Of a DNA stretch of 64,000 bases, positions 44,980 to 56,678 are shown piece by piece. A program made the translations under genes and the position numbers. The notes beneath the pieces are model-generated. The model saw only the letters and a list, made by a program, of their open reading frames with translations, did not search any database and was not told the origin of the DNA. The stretch spans positions 92,649 through 156,648 of the forward strand of contig CAXAMN010013781.1 in assembly GCA_963970005.1 (NCBI GenBank). Reading direction: 5' to 3'. The number at the start of each line of letters is the position of its first letter. Positions within the stretch are counted from its first letter, which is position 1. Source of the stretch: Durusdinium trenchii. Lineage: Eukaryota; Sar; Dinophyceae; Suessiales; Symbiodiniaceae.

Positions 44980-45669
44980 TCTTGTCCTCCTCTTGTCCTT
45001 GTCTTGGCCGCGCCCCGGACCTCCGTGGCTGGTCTCTGTGGCCCGGCTTACTGGAAAGGAGTGTGGCCGAACAAATAGCGATGTCAATGCCGACAAAAAT
45101 TCATTGATGAAGCAGATTGCTCTTGGGGTGAAAGTCGGGCCAGCCAAGAAATCGATTTTTGAGTAATATTGGTCTAAGCGAATCGTTTTGAAGGTTGGAA
45201 TGGCGGCTACAACAATGGATACAAGGCGCTTAAGCTTGACGAATTGGTATCGACTTCTGTATCAACGTATGTACTATTTGAAAATCAAGGAATTGGAACA
45301 AGAACCAATGGCAAGCTAGGGCATTTCAAATTACTGTACTTATCTGTACTTTCTGAAATAAAAAACTGCTAGTTCAGGCTGATGCGAACGGAGAGATCCA
45401 GGCAAAAGATGATGAGGCGCATCATTTGGGATAGAGAGATCAATAGAAGAGAACTTGCACCACCCAAGACACGCAAGCTGTGCGAATACGGCTACGTCTT
45501 CTTAATCTCAACTTCATGGTGCCACGTCTATTCTTCTTGACAATACAAGGTGCGCAAGGTGTTCAAGATGCAGAAATCACCTGTCTTCAGCATAGATTTA
45601 GTTATATGTTGCAAGAAGCTTCTGGGTGGAGGCCATCGCTACTAGTAACAAGACACTTTGAACGTCAAG

Positions 45670-48600
45670 GGCATCGCGACTCGAACGGACCGATCGGACG
45701 CTACGAACGTTTGCTGCGGCGCTCGCAGGAGCGGGACGGCCACGGTGCAGACGTGGACGACGACCTCGAAGCGCTGCGAGCACGGCGGCGGAAGCAAATG
45801 AAGGCGCCCGGGGGAGACGGCGTCCAGGTGGGATTTGGGACTATTTGGGAGCTGTGAGAGGTTGTGACATGGGTCAGTTGGGCCTGGTTTGGCCAATTTT
45901 TGAAGGCAATGGCTGGCCTAGCCAGCTGCTTCAGCTCTGGCTGAAGTGGCTGAGATTCGGACAGTGATTTTCCACCCTGTATTTTGGCAGGCTCCTAACC
46001 ACAGAACCTTTTTCAACTCCATCGCAGAGTTACGGTGTAGGTGTGTTTGCCATGACAACAGCTGAGAGTCTGAGTTGTTCAAATTATACATTTGTTTCAA
46101 TCACCCAAAACTCGGAGCCTCAACTTTTCTACGCAATTTTCACCGGACATGCGAAAGCCAGGAGATGCAGGCTGGGCAGGGTGTTCGAACGGTTCCGGGG
46201 ATCGGTGCGGGTACGAGCTGTCGGCTGGAGGTGCGAACCGTCCTGATGGGGCGGAACGGAACGACGTGCCGAATTCAAGCCAGGCAATTCTGTCTTTCGC
46301 TGGCGAGCTGTGGGGATGACACGATCAATTTCTAGAGTCTCAAAAGGGCAACCAGTACCCCAGACAATTCGCAGTGTCCACCAACGGGTTAAAGAGTCTT
46401 TTGATCCATATCCTATTCTCCTGTCTTGCTCGAGGAGAAGAAGCAGAAGAATGCAGCTCTAGGCCTCTTGGCTGCTTTTCACTGTCCAGGATTGTTCCAG
46501 ACCCCAACATCAGCCATGCGGTGTTGCCTGAGCTTTCAGCCTTCAAAAGTCCTCACAAAAGCATTGGGTCTTCAAGTAGAGCTGTCACTCTGACTCTGAC
46601 TATACCCTTTTTGAAGTACTTCAAGTGATATACTCGAGTATTTGGGTGGCTAGTTAGAGGCCCTCATTTCAGCCCTGACAGGTTTGCCAATTACAATTCA
46701 AAGTCCTTTGTGGGGGTCAATGCGCCTGTCATAAGCGAAAACACAATACTGACTGCCTTTTTGCCAATAACTGGTTGGCAGAGGGACTTTCGAAAACACA
46801 TGTTCAGAGAAAATGTCCTCAGAATAATTGGTAGGGTATTTGGTTGATTTTTCTATGAATTCGGGAAAGGCAAGCTCGATCCCAAAGGTCATGGTTCCTA
46901 CGATGAAATCGCCGAAGAGGAGTTCCTGAAGGCGATGGAACGAACGCCTCGTTAACACGAGACGCGAGAGACACACCGCGAACGACTGTGCCCACTTCGT
47001 CTCACATACTTTGCGCGGTGAAGTTCGGTGCCCAACATGTTCTTGGCCGAATGCAGACCGGAGCTCAACAGTTGCCCGTTTGGTCTTGCGAAGTCCAGGT
47101 CGTCACATCTTCGCAGCTGTGCGTGGTGCATTTCTATCATAGACATTTCGAGTGCCGGCCTCAACTGAGTGGCTTCATCGATGTCGGTTTTGACGTTTCC
47201 GTCAGAGTTCTGGGCAGAGGAAGCAGCTGGCAGCAGAAACGCTTGGAAGAAACCATGCATACTTAGGAGTGGACTCGTTTAGTCACGTCGACGCTGTTCT
47301 TTCTTTAAATGGTAGAATCTACTTCCAACTTTTAAGCTCGGGGTGAGACCAAGGAAATGCAAGATCATGGACATGCACCTCAGACTCTCGGCATTGATGA
47401 GATGTGACACTTGTGACACCAGCGACTTGAAGGCGAAACCAACTTGGTCTGTCATGGCTGGCGCCAATGTTTTTCAGGCTGTGATCACATGGGGATGTTC
47501 ATTCTTTTTCAGACTCGTTGTGTCCTTTGACGCACCTTTTTCAGAGCCCGAGGCAAATGTGCGAAGAAGTTTTTTGGCACAAGGCCTTGGATTTATCCGG
47601 GACATATACTGCAGCAGTGCGACCCAGAAGATCACTATGACACCCTGGAAGATTTGTCTTGGGCGTTTCCTTCAAGTTGTGTGTCTTCAGAGGAGTAAGA
47701 AGCTTGAGAGATTGTGATTGTGATGCCGAGAGATTTCACCTCTGTCAAGCTGAGTTCTTGCAGTCGCAGGAATCTTTGTGTTTGATGCTTTTGACCCTCG
47801 TGTCCTCCGCTGGTTGTTGTTTCGGAAGAAAGAGGATGATGATACCCTCAAAGGTAGTCAGTCAATGTCAGTCTAGTCAGGTGTCTCGGCTGCCTTGTGT
47901 CAGTGGTCTTGGTTGCCCACAGTCCACAGTCTTCCCGAGTGCGAATCCCTTGAAGTTGAGCTCTGGGAACTGGTCTTGACCTTTGGAGGGTGTGGACCTG
48001 TGACCTCCCTAGATCACCAGTGACCTCAGCTCGGGCGTGGACATGCATTCCGTAGAGATCACCTGTGTTTCTTTGACACAAGCCATGTGCAGCATGGTGT
48101 AGTATCTCACACTGTAGAATACCACACGCGCGCACACACACACACACACACTGAGAGACAGGCACAGTTTGAGAACAAGTGATGTGCTGACCGGTTTGGG
48201 CAGATTTGTCAAGCTGAACGCGGAGAAGGCGCCCTTCTTTGTCGAAAAGCTGGCAGTGTGGAACCTCAGCTACTGTCCAAGAGCAACTTTGGTCATTTCA
48301 AGGGCTTAACGATTGAAGGTTCTTCAAACGACCGAAGGCTGGAGGACTGGTCATTTAAAGGATTGGAGGATGTCCAGCTGCGTCAAAATGCTGGCACTTT
48401 GAGGTCCGGACACTCCCTTGTGTCATTGTCTTCAATGATGGCGTTGCCAAAGGCAGGGTCATTGGGGATCTCCAGTTTTCAGGTTCCAGAGTCTCAAGAG
48501 AGCAAAGCAAGCGATTGAGAGAGGAGACAGAGGGGAAGTGAGGCTTGGAACTTGGAACTCAAGTAAACCAAAAGAGTTTATGGACAAACTCCTGGTCCAA

Positions 48601-48720
48601 TCTTCCATGACATCACCACGTGCCACACACGCGAACCGGACACAGTCGGACCCATACACATTCGTTGGCCGTGCCGGGCCTGCGCCAGGGCGGCAAGTGG
48701 GCTTTGAAGGACTGGGTGCG
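45670..48720 (+). CDS. TXNDC9-like thioredoxin-fold protein, split in several exons
   Basis: Exon 45670-45827 (AG|G, GT donor) encodes the N-terminal helix VDDDLEALRARRRKQMK, typical of TXNDC9 and phosducin-like proteins. Exon 46870-46931 (AG|G, GC) encodes KGHGSYDEIAEEEFLK. It joins in phase to 47099-47157 (AG|G, GC), encoding VVTSSQLCVVHFYHRHFEC, the first thioredoxin strand. This joins in phase to 47354-about 47392, encoding KCKIMDMHLRLS. A later exon near 48690-48720 encodes RQVGFEGLG, the loop before the last helix. The family binds the CCT chaperonin and aids tubulin/actin folding; it lacks the CxxC redox motif, as here. The junction after the first exon and the exons for the central strands were not resolved, so annotation is partial. 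Confidence 0.7.
48126..48150 (+). repeat. CA microsatellite
   Basis: CGCGCGCACACAC... is a short CA dinucleotide run inside the span of the TXNDC9-like gene, presumably intronic. Confidence 0.9.
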
Positions 48721-48759
48721 GGGCCCCAGAGGCTTTCGAAGTGAACAGCGCTCAGTGTT

Positions 48760-50239
48760 TCACCAGTCGTGTCCTGTGGATCAAACGGAAGCAAGGTCTA
48801 TAGTGACTGGTTTTGGGCGACGGCGGACCAGCAGGTTTCTACTGGTTGTATGAACTGTAGAGGCGGTTTCTGGGGGCGACACAGACTCCCTCAGTCTCAG
48901 CAAGGGATGGGAGCGGAGAGAGCCCTTAGCTGGGTCTAGAATGAAGCTCTTCTGTTGAGGCAACTTCTCTCATGTCCCAAGTCTCTCTCATCTCCCAGTG
49001 TCTGCGAGCTGCCACCTTGAGGTGGAGATGAATTTGCCACCGTCCGGAACCACGGCTGTTTGTTGTGCATTTCAGTGGATGAAGCGCTGGGCGGAGACTC
49101 AATGATCACGCCTGTTTTTTGCAATAACTAGGTCACACATGTGACCCTGGAACTAGATACGACGACGTGCTAGAGGCTTTGTACCTGGCTTTGCGGGCTT
49201 CTTTTTTGGGACCGGTCATATCATTGCCATTTTCACCGGTTTCGTGATCTGAGGGGCAGCTGGCCTGGAAGTTGAAGGAATGGGAAGGCTCTTGCGAGGG
49301 GATGTGGGTCTATTCATGGGCGTTTCAACATTCCAATGGGCCAGCTTTTAAAGTTTTCTGGTCATAAATGTCAACTAATCGGCACACTGATCGCCGTCGG
49401 TCAAATTATCATTGATGGGTGTAAACTAGTTGAGGACAGGCAGCCACATGGCAAGACCATGGTGAATCTGTGACCCCAAACACTGATTGGCAGGCATTGA
49501 GGAGGATTTTGATCCTGATGATGATTTCTGATCGCTGCGAACGACCAGCGGCAGTTTCACAGATTTTGGGGAAGCAACTGCTCTTCTGAGTGCAAGGTAC
49601 ACTTCAGTGAGTGGTTGTGAATCAAGTTGCATGTGCAGGAAGAACAAAGACGAGGTCCCTGTTGTGATTGATGACTTCCCAGTCCCTGTGATTTCAACTG
49701 AATCTCGTCAAACATCAGCGACACCAGTCGACTGAATCCGGCACTTAACTTTGAAGGATCACCGCCTTGGGGAGGATCATGGTACCATGATCAATGTTCA
49801 TTGCATCTATTTGGACAGATTTCTCATGAACCGCATGCAATCTTTTAGGGTCCTCCCGAAAAAGCCAAAGCATTTGCATCCGTCCTCAGCTGTTTTGGCC
49901 TCAGCTGCTTTAGGCTGCGACTAGGGAAACACATGGAGCATGCTGCTTTGTTGCTTGCGATTTGCACCTAACTTCATGTTTTGGATTTTCAGTTCTTTCC
50001 AGCGACACCTTCAAGAACCAGAGTACCAATTCAGCGTCGTGAGTTTCTGAACAGTGTTGAACAACCGGATTTCTTCCGCATGCTGCACAACAGGCAATTC
50101 GACCGCACACTTTCATCTCTTCGATACGCGTCCGAAGAGGGAGGGAGGTTTTGAAACCCCAACCAACGAAACACGGGAACGCCACAAGGACCCAAACCAA
50201 CCACCGAAACCACGGTCCGCTGCGCCTCCGCTGCGCCTC
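48760..50239. other. non-coding stretch
   Basis: I see no exon with defensible boundaries. The C-terminal exon(s) of the TXNDC9-like gene should lie in or near this region but were not recognised. Confidence 0.3.
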
Positions 50240-50350
50240 CGCGACGATCTCACCTTCCAGGCCGACGGGTTTGGGGGTGACGAGGGATCCAGTGAAGAAT
50301 CTCCACCATTTCGTCGAAAGAAGGAGGACTTACCTGGACCAAGTGGCTGG
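50240..50350 (+). CDS. candidate exon, acidic/basic linker, product unknown
   Basis: The + frame reads RDDLTFQADGFGGDEGSSEE and SPPFRRKKEDLPGPSG. The composition is of a disordered, probably phosphorylated region. The boundaries are unclear. A 169-codon + frame follows at 50414-50923 without motif or codon-like character and is not called. Confidence 0.35.
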
Positions 50351-51067
50351 ATGGATGGAGGGTTTCCCTCTTCCTGGCTGCACCTTTGCGGTTGTTTTGG
50401 TTGGGTTCTTTAGGTGGTTGGTGCACGGGGATTGCGACACCTGACAGCTTTGTTGAAAGGTTTGAGAAGAAAGAAGATTCGGACCCAAGACTATTTGAAG
50501 ATAGCAAACGTAAAAGAAAGGAGAGCTTGTCGTGTTCGTTGTGCAGAAGACTGCATACTAGATTTCAGTTCCAAAGCGACAGCCTGTTTCTTGGGTTCTT
50601 TTCTAGTTGGTGGCATTCAAGTGAAGGTACACACACTTGAAGTTCACCTGCAAAATCACACCTCTTGGGATCTACCAGAATCTACCGATCTCTTGATTCC
50701 TGCGAGTTCCTGCGAGTTCCTCAGGCGATGCTGCGGAGGGCGAGATGTCTGCAGGCTGCCGGACCATAAGAGTTTGGTTGCGGGAGTCTTCTTGACAAGC
50801 CGCTTCTTGCAAGAGAACATGTGGAAACGGCAGCTCAAGCAGTCCCCAGCTCAATTTAAAGTCACTTCCTTGGGGCAGAACCTCATTTGGCACCAGCTCC
50901 AGCATGCTCAGCTTTCCGTGTAAGTTGGAATAGCCAAGGGTTTATGTAGATGTCGGTGGACGGTTCCAGGGTGCCACCATGTGTTCGTCCGGGTCACATC
51001 CTTCACGGAACCACCATGTTGCAAACCCAAACCCGCACTGCTCAGGCCACGGTGTTTCGGCGGATAG

Positions 51068-51820
51068 ATGCCACACGTGGCACTCAGCGTGGAGGAGCGT
51101 TTCTTTTCAACGAAGCGGGTGTCGACGTTGGGAAACTGCATGGAGCAGCACGGTGTTGTCTTCACCCGACCTCCGGAGGGTCCGGGGGACTGGTGGGCTT
51201 GGCAATCGCATTGTTTTTTGTGGCAGGGACGGCAGCAACATTTGTTGAGATAAGCTAAGGTCATAAAGTCATAACATTAGAACCCTGGCGACATGCCCCT
51301 GAAGCCAAGTTAGAGCTCTTTCAAGTCATTTGTAGTCATTCACGTTTCTTTGTCCCATCCAGTTTGTCAAGGCGACTTTTTGTGGGAACACCTGCCAGGA
51401 CTCCAGGCTCGATACAACTCCCCAACGAATCCACAGATGCCAATGTCTGGGAAGGCTGTGGGAGGATGTGGGATGTGCGGATGTTGCAGCTGGGAAGAAT
51501 TCGGGCACAGTCCAAGCGAAATACAGATACCCTGCCATGTTGAATGCCTCAGTCAACGCGATGGTTTTCCGACTTCTACTGTGTCTTCTGCATCGCCAGA
51601 TGCTGAAGAAGCCTGCCTTGATGCAGCCGTCGATGCCAGTGCTCCCGGCGCTTTTGGAGATGTGGCCGTCGTTCGACGCTGTTCGACGCAGTGGTTCGAC
51701 ATGGCCGCTGTGCCAGGACGAGGATGCACCCAAGATGGAGATGTACGGCCTCGGAAAGGACCCAGAAGTGACGCCTGGGTCTCCGGTAGCCATAGCCAAG
51801 GCCACATGAGATGCAGCTAA
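51068..51820 (+). CDS. possible coding region, frame unresolved
   Basis: At 51121-51200 a + frame reads GNCMEQHGVVFTRPPEGPGD. At about 51500-51810 three frames, two + and one -, are open at once. The most protein-like is + with YPAMLNASVNAMVFRLLLCL and MWPSFDAVRRSGSTWPL. I cannot choose with confidence, and no family is recognised. Confidence 0.25.
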
Positions 51821-51892
51821 GATTACATGAAGTTCACAAAGAGCCACAGGTCCTCTCAAGCAACAAACATAAGATGGATAATCCCAGGGGTT

Positions 51893-52139
51893 GGTAGTAG
51901 CAGTAATAGTAGCAGTAGCAGTAGCAGTAGCAGCAGTAGCAGTAGCAGCAGTAGCAGTCGCAGTAGCAGTAGCAGGAGTAGTAGTAGTAGTAGTAGTAGT
52001 AGGAGTAGTAGTAGTAGGAGGAGTAGTAGGAGTAGTAGTAGGAGCAGTAGTAGGAGCAGTAGTAGGAGTAGTAGTAGGAGTAGTAGTAGTAGTAGTAGGA
52101 GCAGCAGCAGCAGCAGCAGGAGTAGTCGTAGTATTGAAG
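51893..52139 (+). repeat. AGT/AGC trinucleotide microsatellite
   Basis: About 245 bp of AGT, AGC and AGG triplets. All three + frames are open across it (poly-Ser, poly-Val or mixed), as is the minus Tyr/Cys frame. These are compositional artefacts. Confidence 0.95.
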
Positions 52140-52412
52140 ACTGCGACTAGAGACTGGGCCTCGCCAGGATTGGATTGTCATCTACACCAAGGAGAGGTCC
52201 CCCAAAGTCTCGCAGTTGTGCGGTGCCGTTGAGTGCACCGCGTTGCGGTCGGCAAAGGGCACACCTTTAAAAACTGCTTGCTGAACATGCTTTTGCATCG
52301 TGCTACTTTGGTTTGATCGATCTTGCACGGATTATGGCTCACCCTTTGTGGAGACTTGAGGAATGCTTCAGCTTCCAGGCGAACCGACAGCTTTCCATCC
52401 TGCTCGCCACAG

Positions 52413-52477
52413 GCTGGGCGGCCGTACTACTTCAATCGTGAGACTGAAGAGCCAGCCATGGCACGTTTTGCCCGGCC
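52413..52477 (+). CDS. WW-domain-like exon (partial)
   Basis: CACAG|G opens a phase-zero frame encoding AGRPYYFNRETEEPAMARFA and ends at a GTGCGT donor. The G-R-P-Y-Y-F-N-x-x-T core is the middle strand of a WW domain, which binds proline-rich ligands. The first Trp would lie in an upstream exon that I did not find, and the second Trp position is not Trp here, so it may be divergent or decayed. Confidence 0.5.
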
Positions 52478-53019
52478 GTGCGTCGCACCGGACCAGTGTT
52501 CCCGACATGTGGGTATAGGTCAAGACCTGTAGCCCCAAACCCTGCTAGATTGATTTCCCTCGCAGTCCATTCTGTTCATTCTTTTTCATGGGTCAACCAA
52601 AATTGCCCGGTTTTGACCCATAGCCATGTGGGCGTGTTCAAAGGTACCATGTCTGGAGCTAACCATTCTGAGATTACTAGCTCGATGCTATGGCGTTGAG
52701 ATTGCCTCATGGTATGACAGGTGGTTAGTTCTTGACCCAGCCCCTTGGGCGACTCATATTTCACAACATGAAGACATTCATGACATCATGAGAGAAGAAC
52801 CATAAAATCAACTCCTGCGCTGTCTGACTGTGTCTGACCGTGTTCCTTCGCACCTCGCTTCATGTAATGTAGATAGTCGATGAATCAACCACCATAATGA
52901 TGCAGATGTAAAGCCATTCTTGTAGGATTTGGTGCTCCGTTGACGAATGGCTTGTTGATTATTGATTGTAGGATTTGGTAGGGCTTTGATTCATCAAACA
53001 ATCTGGTGCTCAGTCCTGG

Positions 53020-53190
53020 TGCTCATGCCACCGTCCAAGGACCACCTGGGCACATCCGGGGACTGGTGTGATCATGCCACCGTCCAAGCCACCCACCGAA
53101 GCGAAGCCTGCACCTCAGGGCGCAAGTCACCGGGGGATCGGGTGAACCACCGAGAACCCGGAATCGAACGGGTGAATCGCACAGAGGTTT
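53020..53190 (+). CDS. candidate exon with an internal duplicated start motif
   Basis: ATGCCACCGTCCAAG occurs twice, at 53024 and 53074. From the first, the frame reads MPPSKDHLGTSGDWCDHATV and stays open to 53190. From the second, another frame reads MPPSKPPTEAKPAPQGASHR before a stop. A local 50-bp duplication put the same start in two frames. Which one, if either, is used is unknown. Confidence 0.25.
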
Positions 53191-53339
53191 GATGGTTGGC
53201 TGGTGTCAACTACCTGTCTTTCGTTCGCTGTTCGGGTCTTCGTACCGCTTTGCTTCACTCTTAATGGTAGTTCTTGGATAGTCCTTGCAGGAGAGCTACG
53301 CGCAGGTATGCCCGTTGTGGGCAAACACCTGTTACCACA

Positions 53340-54380
53340 GTTGAGCCGGCCAACCGGGAAGCCGCCAGTTGAACTGGCCAACCGTGAACCAACAACCGGC
53401 CAACTGGAAAACCATAGTAGTCGTAGTAGTGAGTACAGTAGTCGTAAGAGTCGTAGTCCTTTGCCTTTGTGGCGTCCGTCAAATCGCCGTTGCCCTGGCG
53501 AACGGGGCCCATGAAAGGCTTCATGTACACTCTTCTGGTGTTGTGCCACCGTAACGCTGCTGCTACGTAGGCTTACTCGATGTTCCAACGGTTTAAACAC
53601 TAGAAACACGAATGTCACATGAAAGATTGCGCAACAGAACGCTCTTCAATGTCCTCGTTCATTGTGTCTTTGCCAATCCTGGCCCCCTTGCGTCGCGCTG
53701 TCAATTCATTTGGAGATGCCCCATCACAGTTCTATATTGTTCTTGCGCTCAGAGTCCTTCTTGCTCGCCATGGCGGTGGCCCGGCGGTGGCCCTGGATGT
53801 AGCGTAATGAATGGCACCTTCGCCTTCAGCACGGACTGCCATGATAGGATCGGACGCTGACGCCTCCTCTTCGCTGCGGTGCCTGCTGTCGACAATTCGA
53901 CGCGCGATGCGAACTCCTTACTTCATACGTATTGCGTATTTTCCCGTCGTCTCTTCACCCTCTTCTCTGTTCCTTCCCTTCCTCGCTTGGTTCCACTTTC
54001 TGAGAACGACGATGCAAGTCAGCGACACCTGGAAGATTTTGCAGAAGCCGTACTTAGAAAATACACGGTGTTTTAGAGACCCCAGGGTGACATGCTTCTG
54101 ATGGGCAAGCACGCCGAAAAAGGAAGAAAACTCTCACACGCCTTGCCGGTCATTTCAAAACTCAATGGCGCCTTCAAAAACAGCTCGCCATATATGTTTT
54201 CTATGGATATATTATTTTCCACTGGCATGGCCACTTCCTTGGCTAGTTTCTCGTTTCCCGCCTTCAAGTGGCGGTTTCCCGGGTTAGCCGGTTACACCGG
54301 CGTTTTCCCACTTGATCGGTTCAACCGACCAACCGGGGAAGCAGGAACACCGGCAGCTGGAGACGTCCGATTGAACCGAC
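53340..54380. repeat. two clusters of CCAACCGG-type short words
   Basis: Clusters at 53343-53409 and 54281-54378 are dense in CCAACCGG, CCGGTTxxACCGG and GTTGAACTGG words, many near-palindromic (AACCGGTT-like). They are about 900 bp apart. I cannot assign them to a family. Confidence 0.4.
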
Positions 54381-55539
54381 GTGTCTCGGTCAGCCGGGAT
54401 GGGGCCCTCGCAGTCTCTTCATCAGCAGCTCATATTCCACCCTCTGTGTTTCTCGCTCGCAGGGGCCAAGTGTAACTTGACATGATCACCTGTTTCAAGA
54501 TGCAGGATGCCGTTTTGGGCTTCAAAGATCTTGCAGACCACGGTTGCGATGTCCGTGTAGAAGTCGGGGAAGGGGCTGACTCCCGCACCTTTGTCAAATT
54601 TGTCACGTGTCAAAAACCACTTTCTTATTCATATTTGGATTCGCTCGGAAGAGACTGGGGGATTTGACCCCCAAAGCTCCAGTTTCAGTGCGATGCAGGG
54701 GCATCCCTACGCCAGTGAAGTGGCTGCTCCGTGCGGTCTTCGGCCCCATGTTGGCCATCATGTGGGCACCTCAGAGCGGCGATAGTGCATCGCAGGGCCC
54801 AAGAAACGTCGAAAGAGGACATGGGCACTGCGTTCCATGGACCTCCATAAGAAATAAACAGATATATATAAATATGAAAGGGCTCTCAGAAGGGTCTTGA
54901 AGGGTTTTGCTCTGGCTGATCCGAAGCGGAATTCCTTTGAGCTGGTGGCCGTGTTCTGTATATATATATATATTGCTTTCCTCCTGCCCTGAACTTCTCC
55001 ACACCAGCCCTGCGCCGCCGGTGCAGTGCCAGGGCTTTCTCAACGCTGGGACTTGCTCCCTTGCTGACGTCCAGCTGACCAGATTGGTTGTCCAAACTGG
55101 GAAAGTCCTAGTTGGCCTCAGTATCAGCACATAGGGCCTCCTTATCAGCCTAGGTTCTGAGCTGTAGTTTGGGGAACCCTGCAAATTGTGCTTTGGAAGG
55201 CACTTGAATGAGAGGACCATTTGAGCCTGAGGAGTACATAGTGTAGTCCTGTGCTGGCTCCATGCTGCTGTAGCTGATGGGAGACTCAGAGTCCTACATC
55301 GAATTCAACATGATCTACGTTGTTCATTCCACATAGCTCGATGGATAGCTTTTGGTGGCTTATTCGCTTGCTTCTAGGAGCGTGGTGGCTCAAGGGCAGG
55401 AGACTAGGGTGGCAAACCAGGATCACCGGGGCCACAGGAAGACAGGGTCGCCCTTATGCTCCTTTCACGTCCTAGATCACTCCAACATTTCTTTGTCACA
55501 AAATCCGATTTCCGAAAGGATCAGTCCGAAATCACTCCA
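53620..55539. other. stretch with weak coding candidates only
   Basis: Candidates without secure boundaries are + 53690-53804 (AVNSFGDAPSQFYIVLALRV), + 54482-54610 (DAVLGFKDLADHGCDVRVEV, opposed by an equally good minus frame) and + 54690-54770. A TA microsatellite is at 54959-54973. Confidence 0.3.
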
Positions 55540-55646
55540 AGTGGACGCCTTGGTCGAAACCACACCACCCGCGAACCCCGGACGCCCGTCCCGGCGCGCC
55601 ATTGCGAGGCGTGGTCGGGACGAAGGAGAATTTGACCAGTCCTGGG
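55540..55646 (+). CDS. candidate exon, basic linker, product unknown
   Basis: TCCAAG precedes a GC-rich frame reading DALVETTPPANPGRPSRRAI and ARRGRDEGEFDQSW, ending near GTGATA. Directly downstream are CTAG-family units. No domain is recognised. Confidence 0.35.
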
Positions 55647-55659
55647 TGATAGCCATGGC

Positions 55660-55722
55660 CTCCAACCTAAGAGCGATGGGGCTCCAAAGGCCTCCATCCT
55701 AATAGCGATGGGGCTCCATCCT
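55660..55722 (+). repeat. CTAG-family units (GCGATGGGGCTCCAACCTAA type)
   Basis: Three units of the type GGCTCCATCCTAATAGCGATGG repeat in tandem. They match the units at 37449-37503. Confidence 0.65.
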
Positions 55723-55769
55723 AATGTAGAGAGATTCTGAGACTGGTAGCCATCACGTTTATGCATCGA

Positions 55770-55879
55770 TCGTCTGGTAGGCATGGCGGTCGAGGGCGAA
55801 GGCGTTCTCGGCGCGGATGCCTAGAAGAGTGGACGACAAGGCTGCGGCCCAGTATCGTAGAGGCAATGCCAGTTCCTGT
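55770..55879 (+). CDS. candidate exon, product unknown
   Basis: GGTAG|G precedes a GC-rich frame reading HGGRGRRRSRRGCLEEWTTR and LRPSIVEAMPVP, ending CCT|GTTATA. The Arg-rich start could be SR-like. No domain is recognised. Confidence 0.35.
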
Positions 55880-56678
55880 TATAAGTCCTTTTGGTTGTCG
55901 CACTCGAAGTAAGAACTTGCTGAAGGCAAGACCATGGTATTTCCTGTCATTCTTGAGTTTTTTGCGCTTTTTCTGTATGCCATGAGAAAAAGGTATGGTC
56001 ATTTCTTTCACTGAAGAGATGGACTGCGAAGCCTTGTGTATAGAGAACATGTGTTCAAAGAACCTTGAGCACAAAGAAGAAAAAGGCGTGACATATACTG
56101 TAATCTGAATATGTCGAGATGCAATATACAGATGCTGAAGCAGATAACATGTACACATAAGGTGAGTTCAACAACACTAGAACACTGACCAAGTCTTCTG
56201 CTCAGTTAAGACAGCAGTTAGTTTTCTGTGGCTTCCTGTGATGTCCAAGGTCTTAGCGCATCTTCTGGGTCGCAGCCCAAGTTGTCAGTACTGGTTGCCA
56301 TGCGCTTCTGGCGGCTTGCCGATGAGTAGGAGAACATGCTAGGCTGCGAAAACAGGTACCAACATCTGCATCCAACGAATGGATAGCATCAGCCCTGCAG
56401 AGTTGAACTGACACAAGGTATCGCGTAGAAACTTCCTCTTGAGCTATCCCTCAAGTCACTCACCAGTTGAGCTACACCCTTGATGCCTAGTAATGATGTC
56501 AGTCACCATTGGAACGCATTTGGGAGCACAAAACATGACCACCACGTCTCCGGATTCTCTTTTCTCTTCGGACCGGACACTCCACCGGTTCAACGGACCG
56601 AGGCCCGTTGAAGAGAAAGGCAGCAGGACCAGCAACGTCGTTGACAACCTCGATGAGCGAATACTGAGTTGGTGGGGA

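Noticed and set aside
43879-45147. 422-codon minus frame and a 178-codon + frame across the N gap
   Set aside because: They exist only because the 400 N are read as open; the flanks are simple repeats.
50414-50923. 169-codon + frame
   Set aside because: It has no family motif, mixed composition and no clear splice boundaries; chance remains the better explanation.
51891-52232. Poly-Ser, poly-Val and Tyr/Cys-rich frames
   Set aside because: They are translations of the AGT/AGC microsatellite.
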